A DNA stretch of 32,697 bases from JBDTMT01 sp033764095 (GCA_033764095.1 JANRJF010000342.1:1-32697), one strand, 5' to 3'. Positions 1-7,432 are shown, counted from the stretch's first letter. The notes: generated from the letters alone by a model not told the origin. Made by a program: numbers and translations.

Positions 1-761
1 TGCTTGGTGCCCGAGTACTCGGTGAAGTAGCCGCAGACCAGCTCGGACTCCGACTCCGGCAGGTCGAACGGCACCCGCTTGCTCTCGGCGATGCCGGCGA
101 CCATGAAAATCAGGAACGCCAGCGGCTGGTAGAAGATGCCCCAGTTGGGCAGCACGCCGAGGATGGTGCCGCCCTGGGCGCGGCACATCGCCTGCAGGTC
201 GACGGTGCCGTAGGTCATGATCATCGCCACCAGCGCCAGGCCCATCGCCAGCTCGTAGGAGATCATCTGCGCCGAGCCGCGGATGCCGCCGAGCAGCGAC
301 CAGCGGTTGTTCGACGCCCAGCCGCCGAGCACGACGCCGTAGACGCCGAGCGACACCATGGCGAGGACATAGAGGATGCCGACGTCGAGCGGCGCGACCT
401 GCAGGTTGATCTCGTGGCCGCCGATCACCAGCACGTCGCCGAACGGGATGACCGCGAAGGTCACCAGTGCCGGGAATACCGCCAGGCAGGGCGCCAGTGT
501 GTGTAAGAGGCGGTCGGCACCGCGCGGGATGACGTCCTCTTTGGTGAGGAACTTGAGCGGGTCGGCCATCAGCGTGTTGACCAGGCCGGCGCCGGCGACG
601 CCGAAGATGGCGGCGCGGTTGGCGCCGATGCGATCCTGGATCAGCGCCGACCCCTTGCGCTCCACCCAGCCGAGCAGGCCGGCGAGCTGCAGCGCGTTGA
701 GCGTCACCGCCAGCGCCAGCACGGCGGAGATGCCGAGGTCCAACAACAGCGTCGTGTCCAT
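1..761 (-). CDS. nuoH: NADH-quinone oxidoreductase subunit H (partial, runs off left edge)
   Basis: About 253 N-terminal residues are visible; the C-terminus lies beyond base 1. NuoH is the membrane subunit at the junction of the peripheral arm and the proton-pumping arm of complex I and helps form the quinone site. Family-typical segments are visible: GWVERKGSALIQDRIGANR near residues 32-50, ADPLKFLTKEDVIPRGAD, and the conserved acidic loop FDLPESESELVCGYFTEYSG near the visible end. Several hydrophobic helices are evident. The ATG at 761 is 18 bp downstream of the nuoE stop, so the two are probably co-transcribed. In canonical operons nuoF and nuoG separate nuoE from nuoH; here they do not. 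Identification is very secure. Confidence 0.95.
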   Translation of the reverse strand, partial: MDTTLLLDLGISAVLALAVTLNALQLAGLLGWVERKGSALIQDRIGANRAAIFGVAGAGLVNTLMADPLKFLTKEDVIPRGADRLLHTLAPCLAVFPALVTFAVIPFGDVLVIGGHEINLQVAPLDVGILYVLAMVSLGVYGVVLGGWASNNRWSLLGGIRGSAQMISYELAMGLALVAMIMTYGTVDLQAMCRAQGGTILGVLPNWGIFYQPLAFLIFMVAGIAESKRVPFDLPESESELVCGYFTEYSGTK

Positions 762-779
762 CCTGCGCGACCCCGCCCG

Positions 780-1259
780 CTATCCCTGCGCCAGGCGATC
801 GACGATCTCGAGCGTGCGCTCGGGAGTGAGGTTCTCCCAGTAATCGTCGTTGACCTGCATCATCGGCGCGGTGCCGCAGGAGCCCAGGCACTCCGCCTCG
901 CTGAGCGTGAACTGCCCGTCGCTGGTCGTGCCGCCGACGCCGATGCCGAGCCGGACGCGCAGGCAGTCGACGATCTCGTCGGCGCCGCGCAGCGCACACG
1001 ACAGGTTGGTGCACACCTGTACGTGATGCCGGCCGACCGGCCGCTTGTAATACATGGTGTAGAACGAGGCGACCGAGGCGACGAACGCCGGCGGCAGCTC
1101 GAGCAGCCCGGCGACGTAGGCCATCACCTCGGGGCTCAGCCAGCCGAACTCCTCCTGCGCCAGCCACAGCGTCGGCATGATCGCCGCGCGCTTGATCGGG
1201 TAGCGCGTGAGGAAGGTTTCGAACTTCGCCTTGGCGGCAGGAGAAAACTCAACGGCCAT
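780..1259 (-). CDS. nuoE: NADH-quinone oxidoreductase subunit E (24 kDa, [2Fe-2S])
   Basis: The product has 159 residues and a thioredoxin-like ferredoxin fold. Four cluster ligands are visible: C83 and C88 (CTNLSC) and C124 and C128 (ECLGSC), the NuoE spacing. In complex I this subunit belongs to the NADH-oxidising N-module together with NuoF and NuoG. I take the ATG at 1259 as start; an in-frame TTG two codons upstream is possible but less likely. The gene follows nuoD after a 108-bp gap holding a long inverted repeat, the only large spacer in this operon. No nuoF or nuoG follows, so its usual partners must be encoded elsewhere or the module is altered. Confidence 0.93.
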   Translation of the reverse strand: MAVEFSPAAKAKFETFLTRYPIKRAAIMPTLWLAQEEFGWLSPEVMAYVAGLLELPPAFVASVASFYTMYYKRPVGRHHVQVCTNLSCALRGADEIVDCLRVRLGIGVGGTTSDGQFTLSEAECLGSCGTAPMMQVNDDYWENLTPERTLEIVDRLAQG

Positions 1260-1276
1260 GCTCAATCCCAGAAGAA

Positions 1277-1367
1277 GAATTCACCACAGAGGCACAGAGT
1301 CACGGAGTTAGGATAAGGAACCAAATCAGGATCGACTCTGTGCGCTCTGTGTCTCTGTGGTGAATTC
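1277..1367. repeat. Long imperfect inverted repeat between nuoD and nuoE
   Basis: The left arm at 1277-1299 and the right arm at 1345-1367 are reverse complements at 22 of 23 positions, and both begin with GAATTCACCACAGAG. Inside the arms the unit CACAGAG recurs in degenerate form. The right arm abuts the nuoD stop codon exactly. The left arm ends 17 bp before the nuoE ATG. The spacer of about 45 bp is less GC-rich than the surrounding genes. In RNA it would form a large hairpin. It looks like a dispersed REP-like or miniature mobile repeat rather than a terminator, since no T-tract follows and the operon continues. Confidence 0.85.
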
Positions 1368-2576
1368 TTACCGATCGCACTCGCCGCCGATCATGTTGAT
1401 CATGCCGAAGGTGGGGATGATGTCGGCGATCATGTGGCCCTTCAGCATCTCGCCGAGGGCGCCCATGCCGAAGAAGCACGGCGGGCGCACGCGGCAGCGA
1501 TAGGGGCGCCCGCTGCCGTCGCTGACGATGTAGAAGCCGACCTCGCCGTTGCCGCCCTCGACCGCCTGGTAGACCTCGCCGGCGGGGACCTTGGCGCCCT
1601 CCATGATCAGCTTGAAGTGGTGCATCAGGCCTTCGATGGAGTTGTAGACGCGGTGCTTCTCGGGCAGCACGTAGCGCGGATCGTCGACCGTGATCGGGCC
1701 GTCGGGGATCTCGCGCAGGCCCTGCTCGACAATGCGCATGCTCTGCTCGATCTCGTTCACGCGCATGAGGAAGCGGTCGTAGTTGTCGCCGGTGGTGCCG
1801 ACCGGCACCTCGAAGTCGTAGTGCTCGTAGCCGCAGTACGGCTGCGCCTTGCGCACGTCGTAGGGGACGCCGGTGGCGCGCAGCAGCGGACCGGTAATGC
1901 CGTAGCTGATCGCGTCCTCCTTCGAGAGGGCGCCGATGCCGACCATGCGATCGTAGAAGATGCGGTTGCGGGTCAGCAGCTTGTCGCAGTCGTCCATCAC
2001 GCCGCGCAGGTTCTTGAAGGCGTGTGCGACGCGCTCGCGGATGTCGTGCGGCAGATCACGCGTCACGCCGCCGATGCGCGTATAGGAGATGGTCAGCCGC
2101 GCGCCGGTGACCGCCTCGACGATGTCCCACAGGAACTCGCGCGACTCGTTGGTCAGGAAGCCGACGGTCTGCGCGCCGAGCTCGGCGCCTGCCATGCCGA
2201 GGCAGGTGAGGTGGTCGCACATGCGCGAGATCTCGCTCATGATGACGCGGATCGCCTGACAGCGCGGCGGTGCCTCGATGCCGCACAGGCGCTCGATGCC
2301 GAGGATGAAGCCGACGTTGTTGATGATCGGCGAGACGTAGTTGAGCCGGTCGGTGTAGGGGATGGCCTGTGTCCAGGTCCCCTGCTCGATCATCTTCTCG
2401 AAGCCGCGGTGCAGGTAGCCGACCTCGGTATCGCACTCGAGGACGATCTCGCCGTCGATCTTCAGATTGAACTTCACCGTGCCATGGGTCGCCGGATGGG
2501 ACGGGCCCATCTGGATCTCCATGATCTCGTCGGTGGCGTCGAGCTCGATCGGCGGGGTGCTGTTCGGGTACGCCAT
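1368..2576 (-). CDS. nuoD: NADH-quinone oxidoreductase subunit D (49 kDa)
   Basis: The product has 402 residues, the usual NuoD length. It descends from the large subunit of group 4 NiFe hydrogenases and forms the quinone-binding cavity with NuoB. Characteristic segments include MGPSHPATHGTVKF near the N-terminus (the quinone-site loop), EVGYLHRGFEKMIE, and the C-terminal GGECDR that is typical of the family. The ATG at 2576 overlaps the nuoC stop by one base (TGATG), giving translational coupling. Extending the frame further upstream would run inside nuoC and is rejected. Identification is very secure. Confidence 0.97.
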   Translation of the reverse strand: MAYPNSTPPIELDATDEIMEIQMGPSHPATHGTVKFNLKIDGEIVLECDTEVGYLHRGFEKMIEQGTWTQAIPYTDRLNYVSPIINNVGFILGIERLCGIEAPPRCQAIRVIMSEISRMCDHLTCLGMAGAELGAQTVGFLTNESREFLWDIVEAVTGARLTISYTRIGGVTRDLPHDIRERVAHAFKNLRGVMDDCDKLLTRNRIFYDRMVGIGALSKEDAISYGITGPLLRATGVPYDVRKAQPYCGYEHYDFEVPVGTTGDNYDRFLMRVNEIEQSMRIVEQGLREIPDGPITVDDPRYVLPEKHRVYNSIEGLMHHFKLIMEGAKVPAGEVYQAVEGGNGEVGFYIVSDGSGRPYRCRVRPPCFFGMGALGEMLKGHMIADIIPTFGMINMIGGECDR

Positions 2577-3088
2577 CAGACCTTCCACCCGACCTCGATG
2601 GGGTCGCGTTCCGGCACCAGCGGCTGGCGCTTGTCGACCGGGTAGTCCTTGCGCAGCGGGTGGCCGACGAACTCCTCGTACATGAGGATGCGGCGCGGAT
2701 CCGGGTGTCCGACGAAGCGGATGCCGAGCATGTCCCAGCACTCGCGCTCCACCCAGTTGGCGCTCTTCCACAGCGGCGTCAGCGAGTGCACCCAGGCGTC
2801 GCTCTCGACGACGCGGATCTTCACCCGCAGGCGATGGTTCTTCGCCACCGAGTAGAGGTGCGCGACGACCTCGAAGCGCGGTGATTTGCCCAGGTAGTCG
2901 ACCGCGGTGATGTCGGTCAGCATGTCGAAGCCGTATTCCGGCCGGTCGCGCAGGGCGGCAAAGATCTCCAGCGCGTCGTCGCGGTGGATGACGATCGTCG
3001 CCTCGCCGAACGCCGGGCTGGCGTCGCGGATGCGCTCGCCGAAGCTCTGGCGCAGCTGCTCGATCAGTGCCTCGGGGCTCAATCCCAC
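2576..3088 (-). CDS. nuoC: NADH-quinone oxidoreductase subunit C (30 kDa)
   Basis: The product has 170 residues and matches the complex I 30-kDa subunit. Motifs include FDMLTDITAVDYLG and, in the signature region, ANWVERECWDMLGIRFVGHP and PLRKDYPV. It is a peripheral-arm subunit contacting NuoD. I choose GTG at 3088 because AAGGGAG lies 7 bases upstream; a TTG at 3082 is the alternative. The gene overlaps the end of nuoA by 10 bases. Normally nuoB lies between nuoA and nuoC; the overlap shows nothing has been missed here. The frame remains open further upstream, but that stretch is antisense-like noise across nuoA and the promoter. Confidence 0.94.
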   Translation of the reverse strand: MGLSPEALIEQLRQSFGERIRDASPAFGEATIVIHRDDALEIFAALRDRPEYGFDMLTDITAVDYLGKSPRFEVVAHLYSVAKNHRLRVKIRVVESDAWVHSLTPLWKSANWVERECWDMLGIRFVGHPDPRRILMYEEFVGHPLRKDYPVDKRQPLVPERDPIEVGWKV

Positions 3089-3432
3089 TGCAGCGCTCCC
3101 TTGCGCCACTCGTAGAGCAGGCCGACGACGGCGAGGAAGAGGAACACCGCCATGGCGATGAAGCCGGGCCAGCCGAGCTCGCGGAAGACCACCGCCCACG
3201 GGTAGAGGAAGACCACCTCGACGTCGAAGACGATGAACAGGATGGCGGTGAGGTAGAACTTCACCGAGAAGCGGCCCCAGGCGGAGCCGCTCGACTCGTT
3301 GCCGCACTCGAAGGTGTCGAGCTTGGTAACCGTCTTGTTGCGCGGACCGAGGAAGCGGTTGGCGTTGACCATGACCGTGACCACGATCAGGCCCAGCGCG
3401 AACGTGATCAGCACGGGGACGTATTGCAGCAT
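3079..3432 (-). CDS. nuoA: NADH-quinone oxidoreductase subunit A
   Basis: The product is a 117-residue membrane protein with three hydrophobic helices (about residues 4-24, 60-82 and 88-108). The conserved loop KLDTFECGNESSGSAWGRF and the acidic transmembrane stretch FIVFDVEVVFLYPW identify complex I subunit A. It is the first gene of the minus-strand nuo operon. The ATG at 3432 is about 55 bases downstream of a plausible sigma-70 promoter start. The gene runs directly into nuoC with a 10-base overlap, leaving no room for nuoB. Confidence 0.95.
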   Translation of the reverse strand: MLQYVPVLITFALGLIVVTVMVNANRFLGPRNKTVTKLDTFECGNESSGSAWGRFSVKFYLTAILFIVFDVEVVFLYPWAVVFRELGWPGFIAMAVFLFLAVVGLLYEWRKGALQWD

Positions 3433-3494
3433 CGCAGTCGGGGCCTCGGGCGGCTCGAAAAAATGACTCTGGGACGGGATTCTTCCAGCGCGAC

Positions 3495-3523
3495 GGCTTA
3501 TGCAAAGGCCTATGTCCTGTCAA
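3495..3523 (-). promoter_or_regulatory. Candidate sigma-70 promoter of the nuo operon
   Basis: On the minus strand a perfect -35 TTGACA (3518-3523) is followed after 17 bases by TAAGCC (3495-3500), a weak -10. The predicted start, near 3488, would give a leader of about 55 bases before nuoA. It lies back to back with a plus-strand promoter candidate for amgK in the 198-bp divergent spacer. Confidence 0.4.
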
Positions 3524-3535
3524 CCTAGCCTGATT

Positions 3536-3564
3536 TTGACCGCTGTCGGACGCCTTGCTACAGC
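3536..3564 (+). promoter_or_regulatory. Candidate sigma-70 promoter of amgK-murU
   Basis: TTGACC (3536-3541), a 17-base spacer, then TACAGC (3559-3564). The predicted start near 3571 gives a leader of about 60 bases before the amgK ATG. Judged by eye only. Confidence 0.4.
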
Positions 3565-3630
3565 CGCGCCCGGCATGCGGGCGCGCGGGGCGATCGACGG
3601 AACGGCGCTGGCGCGCGCCGGGGCGCCGCG

Positions 3631-4716
3631 ATGAGCGAGGTCGCGCCGGCGGTCGCCAGTCGGGTGGCCGCGCTGGTGCGGGCGCGCTTCGGCGCCGCCA
3701 CCGCGGTCGAGCGGCTGGCGCCACTGGCCGGCGACGCCTCGACGCGCAGTTACGCGCGCGCCTGGCTGCGCGGCCCGGGCGCGCCGGCGACGGCGGTGGT
3801 GATGCTGCTCGCCGATCGCGGCATCGCCATGTCGTCGGACGAGCTGGCGGTGTTCAGCGAGCCGCTGCGCGAGCTGCCCTACGTCAACGTGCACCACTTC
3901 CTGCAGTCGCTCGGTCTCGCGATCCCCGAGCTCTATGTCGACGCGGCCGACAGCGGCCTGCTGATCCTCGAGGACATCGGCGACACGCCGCTGTGGGATG
4001 CCGTGCAGGGGCGCGACCCGGCGGCGCAGCAGGCCTTGTTCGAGGCCGCCATCGACCAGCTCGTGCTGCTCGAGATCGACGGCACGGCGCGCCGCGACAC
4101 GCGCTGCATCGCCTTTCAGCAGGCCTTCGATCGCCGCCTGTTCGACTGGGAGTTCGAGCACTTCCTGGAGTACGGGCTGGTCGACCGGCTGAGCGGCTCG
4201 CTGCCGCCAGCCGAGGCCGACGAGTTGCGCACGCACTTCAGCCGGCTGTCGGCCATGCTCGACGCGCAGCCGCGGGTGCTGAACCACCGCGACTTCCACG
4301 CCTGGAACCTCTACGTGCAGGACGGGCGCGTCCGGGTGATCGACTTCCAGGACGCGCTGCTCGCCCCGGCGCCCTACGACCTGGCGACGCTGCTCGGCGA
4401 TCGCGACACCCGCCAGGTCGTGACGCCGGCGCTGGAGGCGCGCCTGCTCGACTACTACGCGCGCGCCTGGGCGGCGCGCGGTGGCGCCCCGTGGGAGCGC
4501 GAGGGGCTGTGGGACGTCTATGCCACGTGCGCGCTGCAGAAGGCGTTCAAGGTCGTCGGTCGCTTCCACTACCTCGATCGGGTGAAGGGCAAGCCCGGCT
4601 ACCTGCGTTTTCTGCCCGGTACCTGGGCCCAGGTCGCCCGGCTGCTGGCGCAGCGTCCGGATCTCGAGCCGGTGCGCCGCATCCTCGCCCAGTACGTTCC
4701 CGAGCTGCGCTCGTGA
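3631..4716 (+). CDS. amgK: N-acetylmuramate/N-acetylglucosamine anomeric kinase (AmgK-like)
   Basis: The product has 361 residues and is an aminoglycoside-phosphotransferase-fold kinase. The catalytic loop HRDFHAWN (residues 219-226, catalytic D221) and the metal-binding DFQDA (from D239) are intact. AmgK phosphorylates MurNAc or GlcNAc at the anomeric carbon. Coupling by a 4-base GTGA overlap to a MurU-type nucleotidyltransferase is the hallmark of the cell-wall recycling route that makes UDP-MurNAc while bypassing de novo MurA-dependent synthesis. The ATG at 3631 has no strong ribosome site. A different small-molecule kinase is possible on fold alone; the pairing makes AmgK most likely. Confidence 0.85.
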   Translation: MSEVAPAVASRVAALVRARFGAATAVERLAPLAGDASTRSYARAWLRGPGAPATAVVMLLADRGIAMSSDELAVFSEPLRELPYVNVHHFLQSLGLAIPELYVDAADSGLLILEDIGDTPLWDAVQGRDPAAQQALFEAAIDQLVLLEIDGTARRDTRCIAFQQAFDRRLFDWEFEHFLEYGLVDRLSGSLPPAEADELRTHFSRLSAMLDAQPRVLNHRDFHAWNLYVQDGRVRVIDFQDALLAPAPYDLATLLGDRDTRQVVTPALEARLLDYYARAWAARGGAPWEREGLWDVYATCALQKAFKVVGRFHYLDRVKGKPGYLRFLPGTWAQVARLLAQRPDLEPVRRILAQYVPELRS

Positions 4717-5444
4717 AGGCGATGATCCTTGCCGCCGGCCTCGGCAGCCGGCTGCGCCCACTCACCGATCAGACGCCCAAGCCGCTCATCCGCGTCGGCG
4801 GGCATCCGCTCATCGCCTACTCGCTGGCCCTGCTGCGCGCCGCCGGCATCACCGAGACGGTGATCAACCTGCATCACCTCGGCGCGCAGATCCGCGCCGA
4901 GCTCGGCGACCACGCCTACGGCGTCGACATCACCTATTCGGAGGAGGAGCCGTTGCTCGACACCGGCGGGGCGCTGCGTGGCGCCGAGCGCTGGCTCGCC
5001 GGCGAGCGCATCGTGCTGCTCAACTCCGACATCCTGATCGACCTCGATCTGCGCCGCGTGCTGGAGTTCCACCAGTCGCACGGCGGCTTCGCCACCATGG
5101 TGCTGCGGCCGGACCGCGAGACGGCACGCTACGGCGCGCTGGAGATCGACGCGGCGCAGCGCGTGCGGCGCTTTCTCGGCCAGCCGCCGCAGGTCGACGT
5201 GCCGCTGCGCGCACTCATGTTCGCCGGCGTCCACGTGCTCGAGCCGCGCGTCTTCGACTACCTCGGCCACGGCGTCTTCGGCATCGTCAAGCAGACCTAC
5301 CCGCGCGCGCTTGCCGCCGGTGAGGCGGTGTACGGTTATGTCTTCGACGGGTACTGGCGTGTGCTCGACACGCACGAGGGACTCGCCGAAGGGCGCCACG
5401 ATCTCGCCACGCGCGCCTGTCTCAGACCGACACTTCTTCCTTGA
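4713..5444 (+). CDS. murU: N-acetylmuramate-1-phosphate uridylyltransferase (MurU-like)
   Basis: The product has 243 residues and is a nucleotidyltransferase of the NTP_transferase family. The signature LAAGLGSRLRPLTDQTPKPL is at residues 6-25 and binds nucleotide. LDTGGALRGA and the metal-site NSDILIDLDL follow. It would transfer UMP from UTP to MurNAc-1-phosphate. The GTG start at 4713 overlaps the amgK stop by 4 bases, implying coupled translation. Glucose-1-phosphate or mannose-1-phosphate nucleotidyltransferases share the fold, but the short length and the amgK neighbour favour MurU. Confidence 0.85.
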   Translation: MKAMILAAGLGSRLRPLTDQTPKPLIRVGGHPLIAYSLALLRAAGITETVINLHHLGAQIRAELGDHAYGVDITYSEEEPLLDTGGALRGAERWLAGERIVLLNSDILIDLDLRRVLEFHQSHGGFATMVLRPDRETARYGALEIDAAQRVRRFLGQPPQVDVPLRALMFAGVHVLEPRVFDYLGHGVFGIVKQTYPRALAAGEAVYGYVFDGYWRVLDTHEGLAEGRHDLATRACLRPTLLP

Positions 5445-5470
5445 CATACTGCGTCATGGCTCACTATCGT
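5441..5470 (+). promoter_or_regulatory. Candidate sigma-70 promoter of the patatin-like gene
   Basis: A perfect TTGACA (5441-5446) overlaps the murU stop codon. After 18 bases comes TATCGT (5465-5470). The expected start near 5477 gives a leader of about 20 bases before the ATG at 5498. Confidence 0.5.
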
Positions 5471-5497
5471 CCCAGACGATCGTTTGATTGACGCCCG

Positions 5498-6847
5498 ATG
5501 GGCATCACCATCGTTCAAAAGGGCGACCCCAAAGCGCGCAAGCGCAACGCGAAGGTCGCACTGGTGCTCGCAGGTGGAGCGATCACTGGCGGTGCCTTCA
5601 AGTTGGGCGGTCTCAAGGCGCTCGACGATTTCCTGGTCAATCGCAAGACCACCGAGCTCGACACCTACATCGGGCTGTCGGCCGGCGCGGTGCTGGCGAC
5701 GCCGCTGGCCGCCGGCGTCAGCCCGGCGGAGATGATCAAGAGCCTGGAGGGCAGGTCGGACGAGCTGAGCCGCTTCCGCGCGCGCGACTTCTACAGCCCC
5801 AACGTCGCCGAGCTGGTCGAGCGGCCGCTGCGCTACGCGCTGGCACTCGCCACCTTCCTGCCCGGGTCGCTGGTCGACGTGCTGCGCAATACGCCGAAGC
5901 TGGCGACCGACCTGCAACTGCTGCTGAACGACTTCGCCCGCCGGCCGACCTTCGGTGCGCTGCCCGGCCTGCTGGCGCCGATCGCCGAGGCCATCGTCAC
6001 GCGGCGCGACTTCCCGTCGCTGCTCGACCACCTGCCCAGCGGCCTGTTCGATAACGCCAGCATCGAGCGCTACATCCGGCGAAACCTGCAGCAGGCCGGC
6101 CTGTCGAACGACTTCCGCACGATGTACCGGCGCACGCGGCGCGAGCTCTACATCAGCGCCATGAACCTCGACACCGCCGAGCGCGTCGTCTTCGGCCACG
6201 ACGAGGACGCCTCGGCGACCATCTCCGAGGCGGTGCAGGCCTCGACCGCGCTGCCCGGCTTCTACAAGCCGGCGCGCATCAAGGGCGTCGATTACGTCGA
6301 CGGCGGCGTGCGCCGCACCGCCAACCTCGACGTCGCGGTCGAGCACGGCGCCGACCTGATCATCTGCTACAACCCCTTCCGCCCTTTCTCGAACCGCGTG
6401 CGGCGCCGCTTCGACCGCGAGACCGGCCGCTATCAGTACGAGGGCCCGCTGCTCGCCGACGGCGGCGTGCTGAACGTGCTCAACCAGGTGTTCCGCACCC
6501 TGCTGCACTCGCGTCTGCAATACGGCCTGCGCGAGTATCAGGACGACCCCAACTTCCGCGGCGACATCATCGTCATCGAGCCGCGCGAGACCGACATCCA
6601 CTTCTTCCAGCTCAACGCCCTGTCGTACTGGGAGCGCCTGCGCGCCGCCAAGCTCGGCTACGTCTCGGTCAGCGAGTCGATCGAGCTGCAGTACGACCTG
6701 ATCAAGTCGATCCTCGAGCGCTACGGGCTCACCACCACCCGCCGCGAAGTGCGCCACAGTATGGAACGCATGCGCGGCGACGATGAGGCCGAGGCGACCG
6801 ACGCGCTGACCCGCGACATCCCCAAGCGCCGGCTGCGCGTGGCGTGA
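5498..6847 (+). CDS. Patatin-like phospholipase family protein
   Basis: The product has 449 residues. Patatin-like hydrolases use a Ser-Asp dyad: the nucleophile elbow GLSAG places S61, and YVDGG places D268. The glycine-rich oxyanion region is unusual (LAGGAITGGAFKLGGLKAL, residues 24-42), lacking the arginine of the common GGGARG form. A central insertion of about 110 residues after the elbow is helical. The C-terminus is basic and acidic without a clear membrane anchor, and I see no signal peptide, so it is probably cytosolic or membrane-peripheral. The substrate is unknown, with phospholipid or another lipid ester as the family default. The gene stands alone behind its own promoter. Confidence 0.88.
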   Translation: MGITIVQKGDPKARKRNAKVALVLAGGAITGGAFKLGGLKALDDFLVNRKTTELDTYIGLSAGAVLATPLAAGVSPAEMIKSLEGRSDELSRFRARDFYSPNVAELVERPLRYALALATFLPGSLVDVLRNTPKLATDLQLLLNDFARRPTFGALPGLLAPIAEAIVTRRDFPSLLDHLPSGLFDNASIERYIRRNLQQAGLSNDFRTMYRRTRRELYISAMNLDTAERVVFGHDEDASATISEAVQASTALPGFYKPARIKGVDYVDGGVRRTANLDVAVEHGADLIICYNPFRPFSNRVRRRFDRETGRYQYEGPLLADGGVLNVLNQVFRTLLHSRLQYGLREYQDDPNFRGDIIVIEPRETDIHFFQLNALSYWERLRAAKLGYVSVSESIELQYDLIKSILERYGLTTTRREVRHSMERMRGDDEAEATDALTRDIPKRRLRVA

Positions 6848-6864
6848 ACGGCCACTGACCGTCT

Positions 6865-6918
6865 GGCGGACGGCGAGGTCCGCCCTCTCACGGGCCGTCA
6901 CGCGAGCGGAACCGCTCG
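6865..6918 (+). terminator. Tandem GC hairpins after the patatin-like gene
   Basis: Two perfect 7-bp stems occur in succession. GGCGGAC/GTCCGCC spans 6865-6884 with a 6-base loop. CGAGCGG/CCGCTCG spans 6903-6918 with a 2-base loop. Neither is followed by a T-run, so termination is possible but weakly supported. Confidence 0.35.
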
Positions 6919-6934
6919 GCGTTCTCTCCATGCG

Positions 6935-6961
6935 AAAAAGCCCTCCGGGGTTCCGGAGGGC
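6935..6961 (-). terminator. Strong intrinsic terminator for the histone-H1-like gene
   Basis: A perfect 9-bp stem, GCCCTCCGG (6940-6948) and CCGGAGGGC (6953-6961), has a 4-base loop. On the minus strand it is followed at once by five T residues (A-run 6935-6939 on the given strand). It lies about 95 bases after the stop of the small gene at 7057-7155. It may also serve the convergent patatin-like gene, although its plus-strand T-tract is poor (CTTTCC). Confidence 0.8.
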
Positions 6962-7056
6962 CTTTCCGTTGGGCCCGAAGGCCCGTGCCTGTGCGAGAGA
7001 GAAAAACTTGGGCCGAGTGAATGGCCTCAGTCGAACCGTGTTGCGGTGTTGCGGTG

Positions 7057-7155
7057 TTACTTCTTCTTCTTGGCCGTCGCCTTCTTCTTGGCAGGAGCCT
7101 TCTTCTTCGCCTTCGACGCGGCCTTCTTCGGAGCCTTCTTCTTAGCTGCAGGCAT
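7057..7155 (-). CDS. Very small Lys/Ala-rich histone-H1-like DNA-binding protein
   Basis: The product has 32 residues made almost only of Lys, Ala and Pro, with repeats of the form KKKAP and AKKK. It begins MPAAKKKAPKK and ends ATAKKKK, a strongly cationic composition like the C-terminal tails of bacterial histone-H1-like proteins (AlgP, HctB type). It probably binds DNA or RNA nonspecifically. The reading frame is real: AGGAGG lies 6 bases before the ATG, a near-consensus promoter lies upstream and a strong terminator lies downstream, making a complete monocistronic unit. No globular domain is present. A tail or fragment of a larger gene is unlikely given these signals. Confidence 0.82.
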   Translation of the reverse strand: MPAAKKKAPKKAASKAKKKAPAKKKATAKKKK

Positions 7156-7253
7156 GAGTACCTCCTCGTAGTGTTGCTGTGGGGTTACGTGTGTTTGGCC
7201 TCTCTCATCACAGGCACTGTCCTCATCAGCCACCCACCACCCATACGCTGCGG

Positions 7254-7317
7254 AGTATATGGAAGCGCCGGCGGGGGCGTCAACCGGCGAATGCCATTTT
7301 GGAAATTTTTTTTTAAA
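7254..7317 (-). promoter_or_regulatory. Strong sigma-70 promoter with AT-rich UP-like element
   Basis: On the minus strand TTGACG (7278-7283) is followed after 18 bases by TATACT (7254-7259), a near-consensus pair. Starting 12 bp further upstream, 7296-7317 holds an almost pure A/T block with a run of nine A residues, placed where an UP element would contact RNA polymerase alpha. Transcription would start near 7247 and leave a leader of about 90 bases before the small basic gene. The rest of 7318-7432 shows only short palindromes (GGGAATTTCCC; GGCGTT-TT-AACGCC spelled around 7397-7410) and no gene that I can support. Confidence 0.7.
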
Positions 7318-7432
7318 GCGGAATAGGCTGTGTCTACGTGGGAATTTCCCGGCCTAAAATGCCGTTGAAGGTGCCTACGCGCGGCTCGCCTAGCAGGGCG
7401 TTTTAACGCCACCCCACAACTGCCTGTAGTGC

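Noticed and set aside
2576..3724. Extended nuoC frame that might be a NuoB-NuoC fusion
   Set aside because: The upstream part overlaps nuoA and the promoter region and contains no NuoB cysteine motif; the GTG at 3088 has a proper ribosome site.
7057..7155. CTT-rich tract taken as a simple repeat
   Set aside because: It is the antisense of AAG lysine codons in a short gene with ribosome site, promoter and terminator.
7156..7432. A small RNA or tRNA in the gap upstream of the basic small gene
   Set aside because: Only a promoter, an A/T block and short palindromes are seen; no tRNA cloverleaf or conserved RNA motif is recognisable.
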